Source of the DNA: Pseudomonadota bacterium
Lineage (GTDB): Bacteria > Pseudomonadota > Alphaproteobacteria > Acetobacterales > Acetobacteraceae
Assembly (NCBI GenBank): GCA_021846225.1
Contig: JAJZCG010000002.1
Location: 35,940-99,939 of the forward strand
DNA length: 64,000 nt
Direction of reading: 5' to 3'
The notes beneath the pieces were generated by a model that was not told the DNA's origin, did not search any database, and worked only from the letters and a program-made list of their open reading frames with translations. The position numbers and the translations under genes were made by a program. Below are positions 17,364-25,717 of the stretch, one piece after another. Position 1 is the first letter of the stretch. The number at the start of each line of letters is the position of its first letter.

Positions 17364-17741
17364 TTAGAACATCTCCAACTCGCCGGATTGGCGCGAGAGC
17401 TCATCAGGCACTGGCGCGCCTTGCAGGCGGTAGGCAAGGTCTGACAAGGTGATGTGATGCAGCGCGGTCTGCGAATTCACCCGCCAATCCTCGGGCAGAA
17501 GCCGGCCGATGGTGAGAACGTATTTGGATAAGGCTGAGAGGCGCTGGGAAAGCAGGTCCAGCGTTTGGACATTGCGGTGGCAATCAGGATCGTTGGCGAC
17601 GCGCAGCAGCGCGGGGCTGAGCGAGGCCTGGAACTGGTCCGTGAAGCGCCCGAGTTCATGAAACTCCTCGCCCAGGGCTTCCAAGATTTCCGCCAGTGGC
17701 GCGTGATGGCGTTCATCCTCGCAGGTTCGGCTTTCAACCAT
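17364..17741 (-). CDS. Small helical protein in che operon, candidate CheZ-like phosphatase
   Basis: I do not recognise a named family for this 125-residue protein. It is predicted to be largely helical, with acidic/hydrophobic helices and no signal peptide or membrane segment. Residues 57-68 (NVQTLDLLSQRL) place an Asp at 62 and a Gln at 66 on one helix face, the D-x3-Q spacing of the catalytic D143/Q147 pair in E. coli CheZ. The start ATG 17741 has AGGAG seven bases upstream; an upstream in-frame extension overlapping cheD is rejected. It lies 13 bp after cheD and before the receptor gene. A CheY-P phosphatase role is inference only; a CheD or receptor partner is an alternative. Confidence 0.7.
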   Translation of the reverse strand: MVESRTCEDERHHAPLAEILEALGEEFHELGRFTDQFQASLSPALLRVANDPDCHRNVQTLDLLSQRLSALSKYVLTIGRLLPEDWRVNSQTALHHITLSDLAYRLQGAPVPDELSRQSGELEMF

Positions 17742-17754
17742 GCTGTTTCTCCTG

Positions 17755-18336
17755 CTAAAAAAGTTCCACAGTTCCCTGGCCCGGAGGCGTGGGCGGCACC
17801 GGGCGGGTGCTTTCGGCCCGCATGATGGATGCGGTTTCCTTCGCCAGCAGCACCTGCCGGGCACGGCCAGTGACAGGCCAGAACTGGATGCGCCGCCCTT
17901 GCTCGCCGCGCAGGCTGCCGCCAGCAATGGCGATGCCCTCGGCCTTGAGAAAACGTTCGGCGAAGGTTGCGTTCAGCTCGCCGATATCGGTGAGGCCCTT
18001 GATCATGCGCGCGCCGCCGAAAAGCTTTGCTTGCAGCCGGTGGCGCTGGGCGCCGCGCCGGAGCAGGCCGTTGACCAGCAGCTCCATGGCATGCACGCCA
18101 AAGCGCATGGCGTCGCCCTCCAACATGCGTTGTTGGGACCCCGCATCAGTCCCCGGCAGCAAAAAATGGTTCATGCCGCCCAGGCCGATGGTTTTGTCCC
18201 AGATACAGGCGGAGATGCAGGAGCCGAGGATGGTGGTGAGCACTGTGTTGGGATTATCATCCACATATTGTTCGCCCTGTACGATATGAATCTTTTTCTC
18301 AGCGGCCGGTGCGGAGGGATGCAGGAGCGTAATCAT
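17755..18336 (-). CDS. cheD: Chemoreceptor glutamine deamidase CheD
   Basis: CheD deamidates specific receptor glutamines and participates in adaptation, often with a CheC or CheY partner. In this 193-residue protein the catalytic triad is recognisable by spacing relative to Thermotoga CheD: T34, C40 in TTILGSC, and H57 in [18 protein letters not shown] is another conserved block. ATG 18336 overlaps the cheB stop (ATGA) and follows AGGA; an upstream in-frame extension inside cheB is rejected. Confidence 0.94.
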   Translation of the reverse strand: MITLLHPSAPAAEKKIHIVQGEQYVDDNPNTVLTTILGSCISACIWDKTIGLGGMNHFLLPGTDAGSQQRMLEGDAMRFGVHAMELLVNGLLRRGAQRHRLQAKLFGGARMIKGLTDIGELNATFAERFLKAEGIAIAGGSLRGEQGRRIQFWPVTGRARQVLLAKETASIMRAESTRPVPPTPPGQGTVELF

Positions 18337-19364
18337 GATATTTTTTTCCTGCATGTGGCGTTGGTGCTTAAAAGCAAGCGTTCGGCGATGCGCTCCAGTG
18401 GGAGTTGCAGCGTGACCCCGCCGATCTCGAAGGCGGCTTTGGGCATACCGTAGACGACGGAGCTGGCTTCGTCCTGGCCGATGGTTTCGCAACCAGCCTG
18501 GCGCAAGGCGAGCAGGCCTTCTGCGCCGTCGCGCCCCAACCCGGTGAGGATGACGCCGATCGCACGGTCATGAAAACAGCGCTGGACGGAATGGAACATC
18601 ACATCCACCGAGGGGCGATGACCATTGACGCGCTCGGCCTCGCTAAGATGGATGCGCGGTGTCGCGATGCCGGAAATTTCCAGATGCGCGCTGCCGGGGG
18701 CGAGGTAGATCTGCCCGGATTTCAGCAACGCGCCTTCCGCGGCCTCGCTCACCTCCGGGGCGCAGAGCTTGTTCAGCCGCGCGGCAAAGCTTTTGGTGAA
18801 GGTGGCCGGCATGTGCTGGCTGATGACCGTGGGCGGGCAGTTGGCCGGGAATTTGCCCAGGATTGTCAGCAGCGCCTCGACGCCGCCAGTGGAAGAGCCG
18901 ATGGCGATGATCCGGCCGTCTGGCGTATAAGCGGCGGTTGAGGGGCGCGCGGGCCTTGCCGCGAGCCTGGGCTGCCGGCGCGACAACGCCGCCGCCCTCA
19001 CCTTCTCGGCCAGTTGCTCAAAACTGTTCTGGTTGAAGGAGGAGGGTTTCGCCACACAGTCGAACGCGCCGATTTCCAGCGCGTGCAGGTTCACATCGGC
19101 GCCCGCCTGGGTGAGGGTGGAGACCATGATGACTGGTGTGGGCCGCAGGCGCATGATTTTTTCCAGAAAGTCCAGGCCGTTCATGTTCGGCATTTCAATG
19201 TCGAGCGTAATGACATCAGGCGCGAGCGCCTTGATGGCTTGGCGCGCCTCATGCGGGTCCGCGGCCTGGCCGACGACCTCGATGAATGGGTCAGCGCGCA
19301 AGGTGGCGGTGATGAGGCCGCGCATGGTCGCGGAATCATCGACGACCAGAACGCGAACGCTCAT
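18333..19364 (-). CDS. cheB: Chemotaxis methylesterase CheB
   Basis: CheB removes receptor methyl groups (and deamidates) when phosphorylated by CheA, giving negative feedback. The 343 residues comprise an N-terminal receiver with phosphoacceptor D55 (ITLDIEMP) and K106, a linker of about 25 residues, and a C-terminal esterase domain from about residue 152. The catalytic serine lies in IGSSTGG (S158), with SQHMP supplying the histidine and [15 protein letters not shown] the aspartate region. It overlaps cheR upstream and cheD downstream by four bases each. Confidence 0.97.
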   Translation of the reverse strand: MSVRVLVVDDSATMRGLITATLRADPFIEVVGQAADPHEARQAIKALAPDVITLDIEMPNMNGLDFLEKIMRLRPTPVIMVSTLTQAGADVNLHALEIGAFDCVAKPSSFNQNSFEQLAEKVRAAALSRRQPRLAARPARPSTAAYTPDGRIIAIGSSTGGVEALLTILGKFPANCPPTVISQHMPATFTKSFAARLNKLCAPEVSEAAEGALLKSGQIYLAPGSAHLEISGIATPRIHLSEAERVNGHRPSVDVMFHSVQRCFHDRAIGVILTGLGRDGAEGLLALRQAGCETIGQDEASSVVYGMPKAAFEIGGVTLQLPLERIAERLLLSTNATCRKKIS

Positions 19365-20263
19365 GGCTGGTCCCTCCTGGCGGCGCGGGGGCGGTAGATG
19401 GTGATGCCGTCGCTTTGCAGTCCGGCTTCGGCGGGGCCGCTCACGCGCTCGGAATGGCCGATATACAAGGCGCCGCCGGGAGCCAGCAGCGGCGCGATGC
19501 GCGTCCAGATTTTTTCCTGCGTATCGTTTTCGAAATAAATTACCACGTTGCGGCAGAAAATAACGTCGAACGTGCCGCGCATCGGCCAGTTGCCGATGAG
19601 GTTGAGCCTGCGGAACTTCACCAGCGCGCGGGCTTCATCGGCGATTTGCTGACGGCCCTCCCTGGGGGAGGAAAACCAGCGGCTTCGCAGCGGATCGGGC
19701 ACGGCATCCAGCAGTGAACTCTCGTAAATCCCGGCGGCGCCAAGAGCCAGCATGTTGGCGTCAATGTCGGTTGCGAGGATGCGGATGTCATACTTCACGG
19801 CATCGGGCAGCATGGATAGCAGGGTGAGCGCGATGGAGTACGGCTCCTGCCCGCTGGAGCAGGCGGCCGACCACAGGCGCGCGGCGCGGCCCTGCTTGAC
19901 GCGTGTTATCAACTCCGGGAGAATTTTTGTTTTCAGATGTTCGAAATGATGCGGCTCGCGATAGAAGCGGGTGACATTGGTGGTTAACGCCGCGATCATG
20001 TTCTGGCGCTCGCCCGCGCCGGAGGGACTCTCAACAAGGCGGCAATATTCGGAAAAACTGCCCAGACCCAGGAGCCGCAAGCGTTTGGCGAGGCGCGAAT
20101 AGACCAGATTGGCCTTGTTGCCAGAAAGGGAGATCCCGGCCTCGGACATCAGCATGCCGGCAATGGCGGTGAAGTCGCGCTGGGTCATCAGGAATTCACC
20201 GGTTTCGGTGATGCCTGCTGAGGGTTTCATGCCGTTGCCTGGCGCGTTCATGTTCAGGCTCAC
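19361..20263 (-). CDS. cheR: Chemotaxis methyltransferase CheR
   Basis: CheR methylates receptor glutamates using SAM. The 300-residue protein has an N-terminal helical domain (about residues 25-85) with [12 protein letters not shown], and the SAM domain with [27 protein letters not shown] and [13 protein letters not shown]. The start is GTG at 20263, overlapping the upstream cheW stop as GTGA. A beta-subdomain region that could bind receptor C-terminal pentapeptides is present in the usual position after the SAM motif. Confidence 0.96.
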   Translation of the reverse strand: MSLNMNAPGNGMKPSAGITETGEFLMTQRDFTAIAGMLMSEAGISLSGNKANLVYSRLAKRLRLLGLGSFSEYCRLVESPSGAGERQNMIAALTTNVTRFYREPHHFEHLKTKILPELITRVKQGRAARLWSAACSSGQEPYSIALTLLSMLPDAVKYDIRILATDIDANMLALGAAGIYESSLLDAVPDPLRSRWFSSPREGRQQIADEARALVKFRRLNLIGNWPMRGTFDVIFCRNVVIYFENDTQEKIWTRIAPLLAPGGALYIGHSERVSGPAEAGLQSDGITIYRPRAARRDQP

Positions 20264-20724
20264 GCGGCTTCCATCTCGCCCTGAGGCAGAACGTGATCGA
20301 GCGAGATCAGGCTGATCATGCGGCCATCGACGGGGAGCAGGCCCTTGACGAAGGTTTTCACCAGATCGGAGGAGACATCGGGCGTGGGCTGGATGTTGGA
20401 ATCTTTGGCGGTGAGAATGTCTGACACCGCATCAACCAGCAGGCCGATCTGCTGATGCGCGATCTGCACCACGATGATGACGTTGCGCGCGCTGGGCTCG
20501 TTGCTCGGCAGACCCAGGCGCACGGCCAGTTCCACGATCGGCAGCACGGCGCCGCGCAGGTTGATGACGCCGCGCACATAGCGCGGGCTGCGGGGCAGCG
20601 CGGTGGCCACGGTCCAGCCGCGGATTTCGCGCACCGCCATGACGTTGATGCAAAATTCCTGACGCCCGACGCGAAAGGCGATCAACTCACGAACGCTGGC
20701 ATCACTATTGGTAGATTGACCCAT
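20260..20724 (-). CDS. cheW: Chemotaxis coupling protein CheW (first copy, after cheA)
   Basis: This 154-residue adaptor has the standard two-barrel CheW fold: [38 protein letters not shown], and the repeated hydrophobic strands [18 protein letters not shown]. It follows cheA by three bases and overlaps cheR. It is about half identical by eye to the second CheW at the operon end, consistent with specialisation for different receptors, or with duplication of the adaptor along with a receptor. Confidence 0.96.
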   Translation of the reverse strand: MGQSTNSDASVRELIAFRVGRQEFCINVMAVREIRGWTVATALPRSPRYVRGVINLRGAVLPIVELAVRLGLPSNEPSARNVIIVVQIAHQQIGLLVDAVSDILTAKDSNIQPTPDVSSDLVKTFVKGLLPVDGRMISLISLDHVLPQGEMEAA

Positions 20725-20727
20725 GGT

Positions 20728-22842
20728 CTAATGCGCCTCCAGCACGGATGGTTCAGGACGGCTAAGCTCACTGCGCGTGGTTTTCACCACCGCATCGACA
20801 TCGAGGATTAGCGCCACGCGGCCATCACCCATGACGGTGGCGGCGGCGATGCCGGGAACGGCGCGGTAATTGGCCTCCAGGCTTTTGATGACAACCTGGC
20901 GCTGACCGTGGATGGCATCGGCCAGCAGCACGGCGCGCACGCCGCCCTCGCCTTCCACCAGCAGGGCCACCGACTGGTCCGGCTCGACGAATTCATCGCT
21001 ATAGCCAAGGGAGGCGGCGACATCGACCATCGGCACATAACCGCCGCGCAGGCGGATGACGTTGATCTCGCCATCGAGCGGGAATACGTCCGCCGCCTTG
21101 GGCTTGAGCGTTTCAACGATGGCGCCGAGCGGGATGATGAGCGTGTGGCCGCGCGCGGAGATGACCATGCCGTCCAGCACCGCCAGGGTGAGCGGCAGGC
21201 TAAGGGTGAAGGTGGAGCCATGGCCGGGGCGCGAGGAGATGGAGATGCGCCCGCCGAGCGCCGCCACGGATTGGCGCACCACATCCATGCCGACTCCACG
21301 GCCCGAAATGTCGGAAACCGTGCTGGCTGTGGAGAAGCCCGGCAGGAAGATCAGATTGTCGATCTCATCATCGGTGAGCGCGGCGTCCGGCGAGATCAGC
21401 CCGTTCTCAATGGCTTTTTCCTTGACGCGGGCGCGGTTGATGCCGGCGCCATCGTCGGAGACTTCCAGCACAATGCGCCCCGAGCGGTGCAACGCGGTGA
21501 GGCGCACCAGACCTTCGGCCGGTTTGCCGGCGGCGAGGCGCTTTTCGGGGGATTCCAGCCCATGGTCGATGGCGTTGCGGATCATGTGGGTCAACGGATC
21601 GGCGATGCGCTCGATGACGGTTTTGTCCACCTCGGTGCCTTCGCCCTCGGTGACAAGGCGCGCCTGCTTGCCGGTTTGCGCCGCAACCTCGCGCACCAGG
21701 CGCGGCATGCGCTGGAACACAGAGCGCACCGGCTGGGCGCGGATGGCCATCACGCTGTCCTGAATCTCGCGCGTTAAATGCTCAAGCTCCTCCAACGCCA
21801 TGGCGACGCCAGAGGCGCGCGCGATGCCCGCCTCCAGCACGCGCTGACTCAGCATCGCCTCGTTGATGACGAGTTCGCCCACGAGATCTATCATGCGGTC
21901 CACCCGGTCGAGATCCACACGGATGGTGGCGCTGACTGCCGCGGCGCTCTCCGCCTTGGCGGCCATGACCTCCACGGGGCTTTGCTTTGCCACGGGTGCG
22001 GGCGGGGGTTCGTGATGCTCCGGCTCGGGCGGGGCGAGCGGTTCTTCCTCATCAAACACCGGCGGGGGGAAGAATTCAAAAGAGAAGCCGTTATCGCCGG
22101 TGATGACGTCTCCCGGTTTGAGCGATGGCTCGGCCGGGGTGGCGGCGGTGATCTCAAGATGGCAGTCATCCTCGACGAATTCGAAGACGTTGCGGATTGC
22201 CTGCTCGGCGCAGTCAGCTTCCAGCGTGATGTTCCAGGTGAGATAGGCGCCTTCAGGGTCCATCTCGGAGAGTTCGGGCAGGTTGGTTGTATCCACCGTG
22301 ACCTCGATGGGGCCGAGCCGGCGCAACTCGCGCAGCAGCAAGGCGGTTTCGTTGGCTTTGGCGTAGAGCGGGGGGGTTGGGGTGAAGCTGATCTGCCAGG
22401 CGGGCACGGGCGCGGCGGCCGCGGGCTGTGACTTTGGCGGGGGCGGCGGCTCGTGGCCAAGATTGCTGATCTGGGTGAATTCCACGACCAGAGCGGCGGT
22501 GCGGGTTTCATCCACCGCGCCGTTATCACGCGCGGCGCGCACCAGATCGGCCAGAACATCGGCCGCGCGCAGCAGCAGGTTCATGACGCCGGGGCCGGTG
22601 GCGAGCGTGCCCGAACGCACCTGATCCAGCGCGGTCTCGAACACATGGGCGAAGCGAACCAGCGCATCCAAGGCAAAGATGCCCGCCCCACCCTTGATGG
22701 AATGCACCGCGCGGAAAACCGCGTTCACGGTTTCCGCCTCGGCGGCGCCGCTTTCCATCAGGATCAGCCCGGCTTCAAGCTCGGCGAGCTGTTCCTCACA
22801 CTCCTGGAAAAATGTTTCGCGGATGGCTGCCATCGGGTCCAA
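20728..22842 (-). CDS. cheA: Chemotaxis histidine kinase CheA
   Basis: CheA phosphorylates itself and then CheY and CheB. Domains in its 704 residues: Hpt with phosphorylated H47 (AVHSIKGGAG), a P2-like domain about 145-240 starting WQISFTPTPPLYA, a proline-rich linker, dimerisation helices near 310-375, the HATPase with an N-box IRNAIDHGLE and G-boxes DDGAGI and GRGVGMDV, and a C-terminal CheW-like domain. I kept TTG 22842 because AGGAG lies eight bases upstream, with the internal ATG nine bases later as an alternative. Confidence 0.96.
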   Translation of the reverse strand: MDPMAAIRETFFQECEEQLAELEAGLILMESGAAEAETVNAVFRAVHSIKGGAGIFALDALVRFAHVFETALDQVRSGTLATGPGVMNLLLRAADVLADLVRAARDNGAVDETRTAALVVEFTQISNLGHEPPPPPKSQPAAAAPVPAWQISFTPTPPLYAKANETALLLRELRRLGPIEVTVDTTNLPELSEMDPEGAYLTWNITLEADCAEQAIRNVFEFVEDDCHLEITAATPAEPSLKPGDVITGDNGFSFEFFPPPVFDEEEPLAPPEPEHHEPPPAPVAKQSPVEVMAAKAESAAAVSATIRVDLDRVDRMIDLVGELVINEAMLSQRVLEAGIARASGVAMALEELEHLTREIQDSVMAIRAQPVRSVFQRMPRLVREVAAQTGKQARLVTEGEGTEVDKTVIERIADPLTHMIRNAIDHGLESPEKRLAAGKPAEGLVRLTALHRSGRIVLEVSDDGAGINRARVKEKAIENGLISPDAALTDDEIDNLIFLPGFSTASTVSDISGRGVGMDVVRQSVAALGGRISISSRPGHGSTFTLSLPLTLAVLDGMVISARGHTLIIPLGAIVETLKPKAADVFPLDGEINVIRLRGGYVPMVDVAASLGYSDEFVEPDQSVALLVEGEGGVRAVLLADAIHGQRQVVIKSLEANYRAVPGIAAATVMGDGRVALILDVDAVVKTTRSELSRPEPSVLEAH

Positions 22843-22859
22843 TGGATTAACTCCTGCGT

Positions 22860-23225
22860 TCAGGCCGCGACGCGGCGAATGGCTTCAACCAGCTTGATGG
22901 GATCGAAGGGTTTGACGATCCACCCGGTGGCGCCAGCCGCGCGGGCGCGGTTTTTTTTCTCGGCGTCAACCTCGGTGGTGAGGACCAAAACAGGCGTCGA
23001 ACGGCGGGTCTCATCGCGCCGGACTGCCTCGATGAAGCCAAACCCATCCATGCGCGGCATGTTGATGTCGGTGACAATGACATCCGGCCGTTCCGTCTCC
23101 AAAACTTCCAGCCCGTGCAGGCCATCCTCGGCTTGCAATACGCGAAAGCCCGCCGCAAGCAGCGAATGCCGCAACATGTCCCGCATCGCGCGGGAGTCAT
23201 CGACTGTGAGAACGGTCGTGCTCAT
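22860..23225 (-). CDS. cheY: Chemotaxis response regulator CheY
   Basis: This single-domain receiver of 121 residues carries the phosphoryl signal from CheA to the flagellar motor or another output. Conserved residues are D9/D10, phosphoacceptor D53 (IVTDINMP), the threonine in LTTE, and the lysine in VKPF. The ATG at 23225 overlaps the stop of the STAS gene (TAATG); a longer upstream frame is rejected because the CheY fold begins at STTVLTVDDS. It lies 17 bp upstream of cheA. Confidence 0.97.
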   Translation of the reverse strand: MSTTVLTVDDSRAMRDMLRHSLLAAGFRVLQAEDGLHGLEVLETERPDVIVTDINMPRMDGFGFIEAVRRDETRRSTPVLVLTTEVDAEKKNRARAAGATGWIVKPFDPIKLVEAIRRVAA

Positions 23226-23524
23226 TAAGGCAGTTCCTTGCAATATGTTAGTGTTTTTGGAGCGACGCCAAACAGGTTGAGAGTGGTGAGAAAATCCTCG
23301 GAGCAATCAGCCAGGCTGAGATCCTGCTCATCCGCCGCCCAGGCCGCGCGCGCGGCAAGCAAAACCTGCAGGCATTGCGCGCCGAGACGCTGCACGTCAC
23401 CCGCGTTGAGGCTAAGGGGACGCCCGCGCAGGGTGAGCAAATTCTCCAGCAGGGCGGCGGCGGCTGTAAGGTCCAGAATTGGCGGGAGGGCCAGGGTATC
23501 CGCGCCGGGGTGAATGTGTTCCAT
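23225..23524 (-). CDS. STAS-domain protein of the chemotaxis operon
   Basis: This 99-residue protein is a single STAS domain similar to anti-sigma-factor antagonists: LDLTAAAALLENLL, a central QRLGAQCLQVLLAARAAW, and a C-terminal FLTTLNLFG. STAS proteins of this size frequently accompany che operons of alphaproteobacteria. The serine or threonine usually phosphorylated in antagonists is replaced here (DVQRLGAQ), so it may act as a scaffold or ligand sensor rather than by phosphorylation. It follows the first receptor and is coupled to cheY. Confidence 0.85.
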   Translation of the reverse strand: MEHIHPGADTLALPPILDLTAAAALLENLLTLRGRPLSLNAGDVQRLGAQCLQVLLAARAAWAADEQDLSLADCSEDFLTTLNLFGVAPKTLTYCKELP

Positions 23525-23553
23525 GATGCTTCCTGATTTTGATGGCCCGGGGA

Positions 23554-25500
23554 TTAGAACTCGTCCCAGTCTTCGGCGGCGGGGGCGGAAGGTTCGGTAT
23601 TATGAGATACCGAAATGAATTTTCCGGATGGAGCGTGGACGGGGATGCGCGATTTCCGGCGCGCGGTCTCCTGGGCTGCGGGTTGGGGCTGCGTCTGGGG
23701 CGGAGGCGGAAGCTCGGCATGGCTGGTCTCGAACTGGGCAACCAGGCGGGCAAGCTCCTCGGCCTCGGCGACGAGGCTGTGGCTGGCGGCGGTGGTTTGC
23801 TCGACCATGGCGGCGTTCTGCTGGGTGACCTTATCCATTTGGTTGACGGCGGCGTTCACCTCCGCGAGGCCGGTTGCCTGCTCCTGCGCCGAGGCGGCGA
23901 TTTCATTCACCAGGCTGTTGAGCCGCTCCACCTGTTCCACGATGCGCCCAAGCGCCTTGCCGGTTTCGCCCACCAGGCGCACGCCGGTGGCCACTTGCTG
24001 CCCCGAGGCGGAGATGAGGGCTTTGATCTCTTTCGCGGCATCGGCCGAGCGTTGCGCCAGGGCGCGAACCTCGGTGGCCACCACGGCAAAGCCGCGCCCG
24101 GCATCCCCTGCCCGCGCCGCCTCCACACCGGCGTTGAGCGCCAGTAAATTCGTCTGAAAGGCGATTTCGTCAATCACGCCGATGATGTTGCCGATCTGGC
24201 GGGAAGATGTCTCGATCCCCGACATCGCGCCAACCGTGTCGCTCACCACGGCGCCGGAGCGCTCGGCATCACCGCGCGCGGCATTGACAACATCGCGCGC
24301 CGCATTCGCACCCTCAGAGGTTTTACGAACCGTGGCGGTGATTTCATCCAGCGCCGCGGCGGTTTCCTCCAGGCTGGCCGCCTGCTGTTCCGTGCGGTGG
24401 GAGAGATCATCCGAGGCCTGGCGGATTTCCCCGGCGCCGGCGCGCACACCATGAGTGTTCTGGGCGATCGAGCCCATGGTCGCCTCCAGCGTTTCCATGG
24501 CGCGGTTGAAATCGCCGCGCAGTTTTTCGTATTCAGCGGCGAAATTCGCGGTCAGACGGAATTGCAGATTGCCCAGGGCGAGGCGTTCCAGCCCGGCCGC
24601 CAGCGAATCGACAACAAATTTCTGCTGTTCGAGAAAGCCGGTTCTGGCCTGTTCATCGGCAGCGCGCTGCTGCTCGGCCTTGTGCGCGGCTTCCCGGGCT
24701 TTTTCCTCAAGGAGGAGCTTCTGCAAAGCGGATTCCTTGAAGATTTGCACGGTGTGCGCCATGTTCCCGACTTCATCCTTGCGGTCACGCCCGGTTACAT
24801 CCACTTGCAGGTCGCCGCCGGCCAGGCGCTCCATATTGCCTTGCAGTTGCTTCAGAGGGTTGATGAGCCAGCTGTTGATGGCGAAGAAGGCGGCGATGAC
24901 CGCCAAGACCAAACCACCGATGATGATGAGGAATGTGAGCATGACGGTTGTGCTGGAACTCTGGTCCAGCGCGGCTGCGGCATTGCTGGCCTGGATCTGG
25001 AGCTTTGAGCGCTCCGCGGTCATGGCGGCGGCGGCGGGCTGAAAGCCGGGCATGCAGGAAGTGATGAACTCCTGCTGTGTGGTCACCTCTTCATAGGTCG
25101 TCGTGGCGGCGATGGCGTCAGTAATGGTTTTGGCGCATGTCGTATTGATCAGGTCGTCGCCTTGCTTCTGCAGGATTTGCAGCGCTGGCGCCTCGTCCGG
25201 GAGCAAACGCGCGGCGCTCTCCAGATGTGTGTCAAAAGCGGAATGGTCCAAGACAAGCCGGGACCCGGCGTTGGTGGTGTTGGTGATGAGCAGAACGCCG
25301 ATGTCCGCCTGCATCGCGCTCATATCCCGATTTGATTGCGTGAGCAGATTCGCCGCCGCGCCGGATTTTTCAATGACCTGCCGGTAGCCCGTGGCGATGC
25401 CCTGCAGCTGCCCGGTTGTATAAAACGCGCCGCCGACACCAAAAACGCCGAAAATTCCCAGGATAACGAGGAATTTTGCAATAATTGGCAGATTCTTCAC
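23554..25500 (-). CDS. Methyl-accepting chemotaxis protein, first gene of the che operon
   Basis: A 648-residue transmembrane receptor: membrane helix about residues 9-32, a periplasmic helical domain of about 160 residues, a second helix near 190-215, HAMP ([14 protein letters not shown]), then the coiled-coil signalling domain with the standard tip [18 protein letters not shown] long Pro/Gln-rich linker ends in DWDEF, which fits the aromatic-x2-aromatic CheR-tether pentapeptide. I chose GTG 25500 because AAGGAG precedes it by seven bases; the GTG eight codons upstream is less likely. It heads the operon. Confidence 0.94.
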   Translation of the reverse strand: MKNLPIIAKFLVILGIFGVFGVGGAFYTTGQLQGIATGYRQVIEKSGAAANLLTQSNRDMSAMQADIGVLLITNTTNAGSRLVLDHSAFDTHLESAARLLPDEAPALQILQKQGDDLINTTCAKTITDAIAATTTYEEVTTQQEFITSCMPGFQPAAAAMTAERSKLQIQASNAAAALDQSSSTTVMLTFLIIIGGLVLAVIAAFFAINSWLINPLKQLQGNMERLAGGDLQVDVTGRDRKDEVGNMAHTVQIFKESALQKLLLEEKAREAAHKAEQQRAADEQARTGFLEQQKFVVDSLAAGLERLALGNLQFRLTANFAAEYEKLRGDFNRAMETLEATMGSIAQNTHGVRAGAGEIRQASDDLSHRTEQQAASLEETAAALDEITATVRKTSEGANAARDVVNAARGDAERSGAVVSDTVGAMSGIETSSRQIGNIIGVIDEIAFQTNLLALNAGVEAARAGDAGRGFAVVATEVRALAQRSADAAKEIKALISASGQQVATGVRLVGETGKALGRIVEQVERLNSLVNEIAASAQEQATGLAEVNAAVNQMDKVTQQNAAMVEQTTAASHSLVAEAEELARLVAQFETSHAELPPPPQTQPQPAAQETARRKSRIPVHAPSGKFISVSHNTEPSAPAAEDWDEF

Positions 25501-25717
25501 GCGACGGCTCCTTGCTCGTTTCACGCAGCCCGCAATAGCGCCTTCGCCGCAAGCTGCCCCATGTCCTGGAGCCGACTATGCCCTGTGAGGTTTAATGTTT
25601 CGTATCCAAGTTGACGATTTGGCGGTGGGCAGACGCGCGCCGGGCCTGCCACGTTGCCGCGGCAAGCCCGGGGATTGAGCGTTAAAAACAGGTGCGGCCC
25701 CTTGCGGGGCGCCGGGT
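25501..25717. other. Intergenic region upstream of the che operon
   Basis: This 217-bp region must hold the che promoter. I see an AAGGAG ribosome-binding site at its lower end and a 10-bp imperfect inverted repeat (CGGGCCTGCC at 25641-25650, GGCAAGCCCG at 25661-25670, one mismatch) that could be an operator. No convincing sigma-70 or sigma-28 promoter was found by eye. The CpaE terminator lies at its upper end. Confidence 0.5.
25684..25710 (-). terminator. Rho-independent terminator after the cpaE-like gene
   Basis: Reading the minus strand, GCCCC-GCAA-GGGGC forms a compact GNRA-loop hairpin starting 8 bases after the stop codon, with TTTTT following after a short CGCACCTG spacer. The spacer makes it weaker than a textbook terminator. 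Confidence 0.55.

Noticed and set aside
25501-25717. Possible sigma-28 flagellar promoter for the che operon
   Set aside because: A TAAA-like element occurs but the expected second block (GCCGATAA) at the right spacing is not present.
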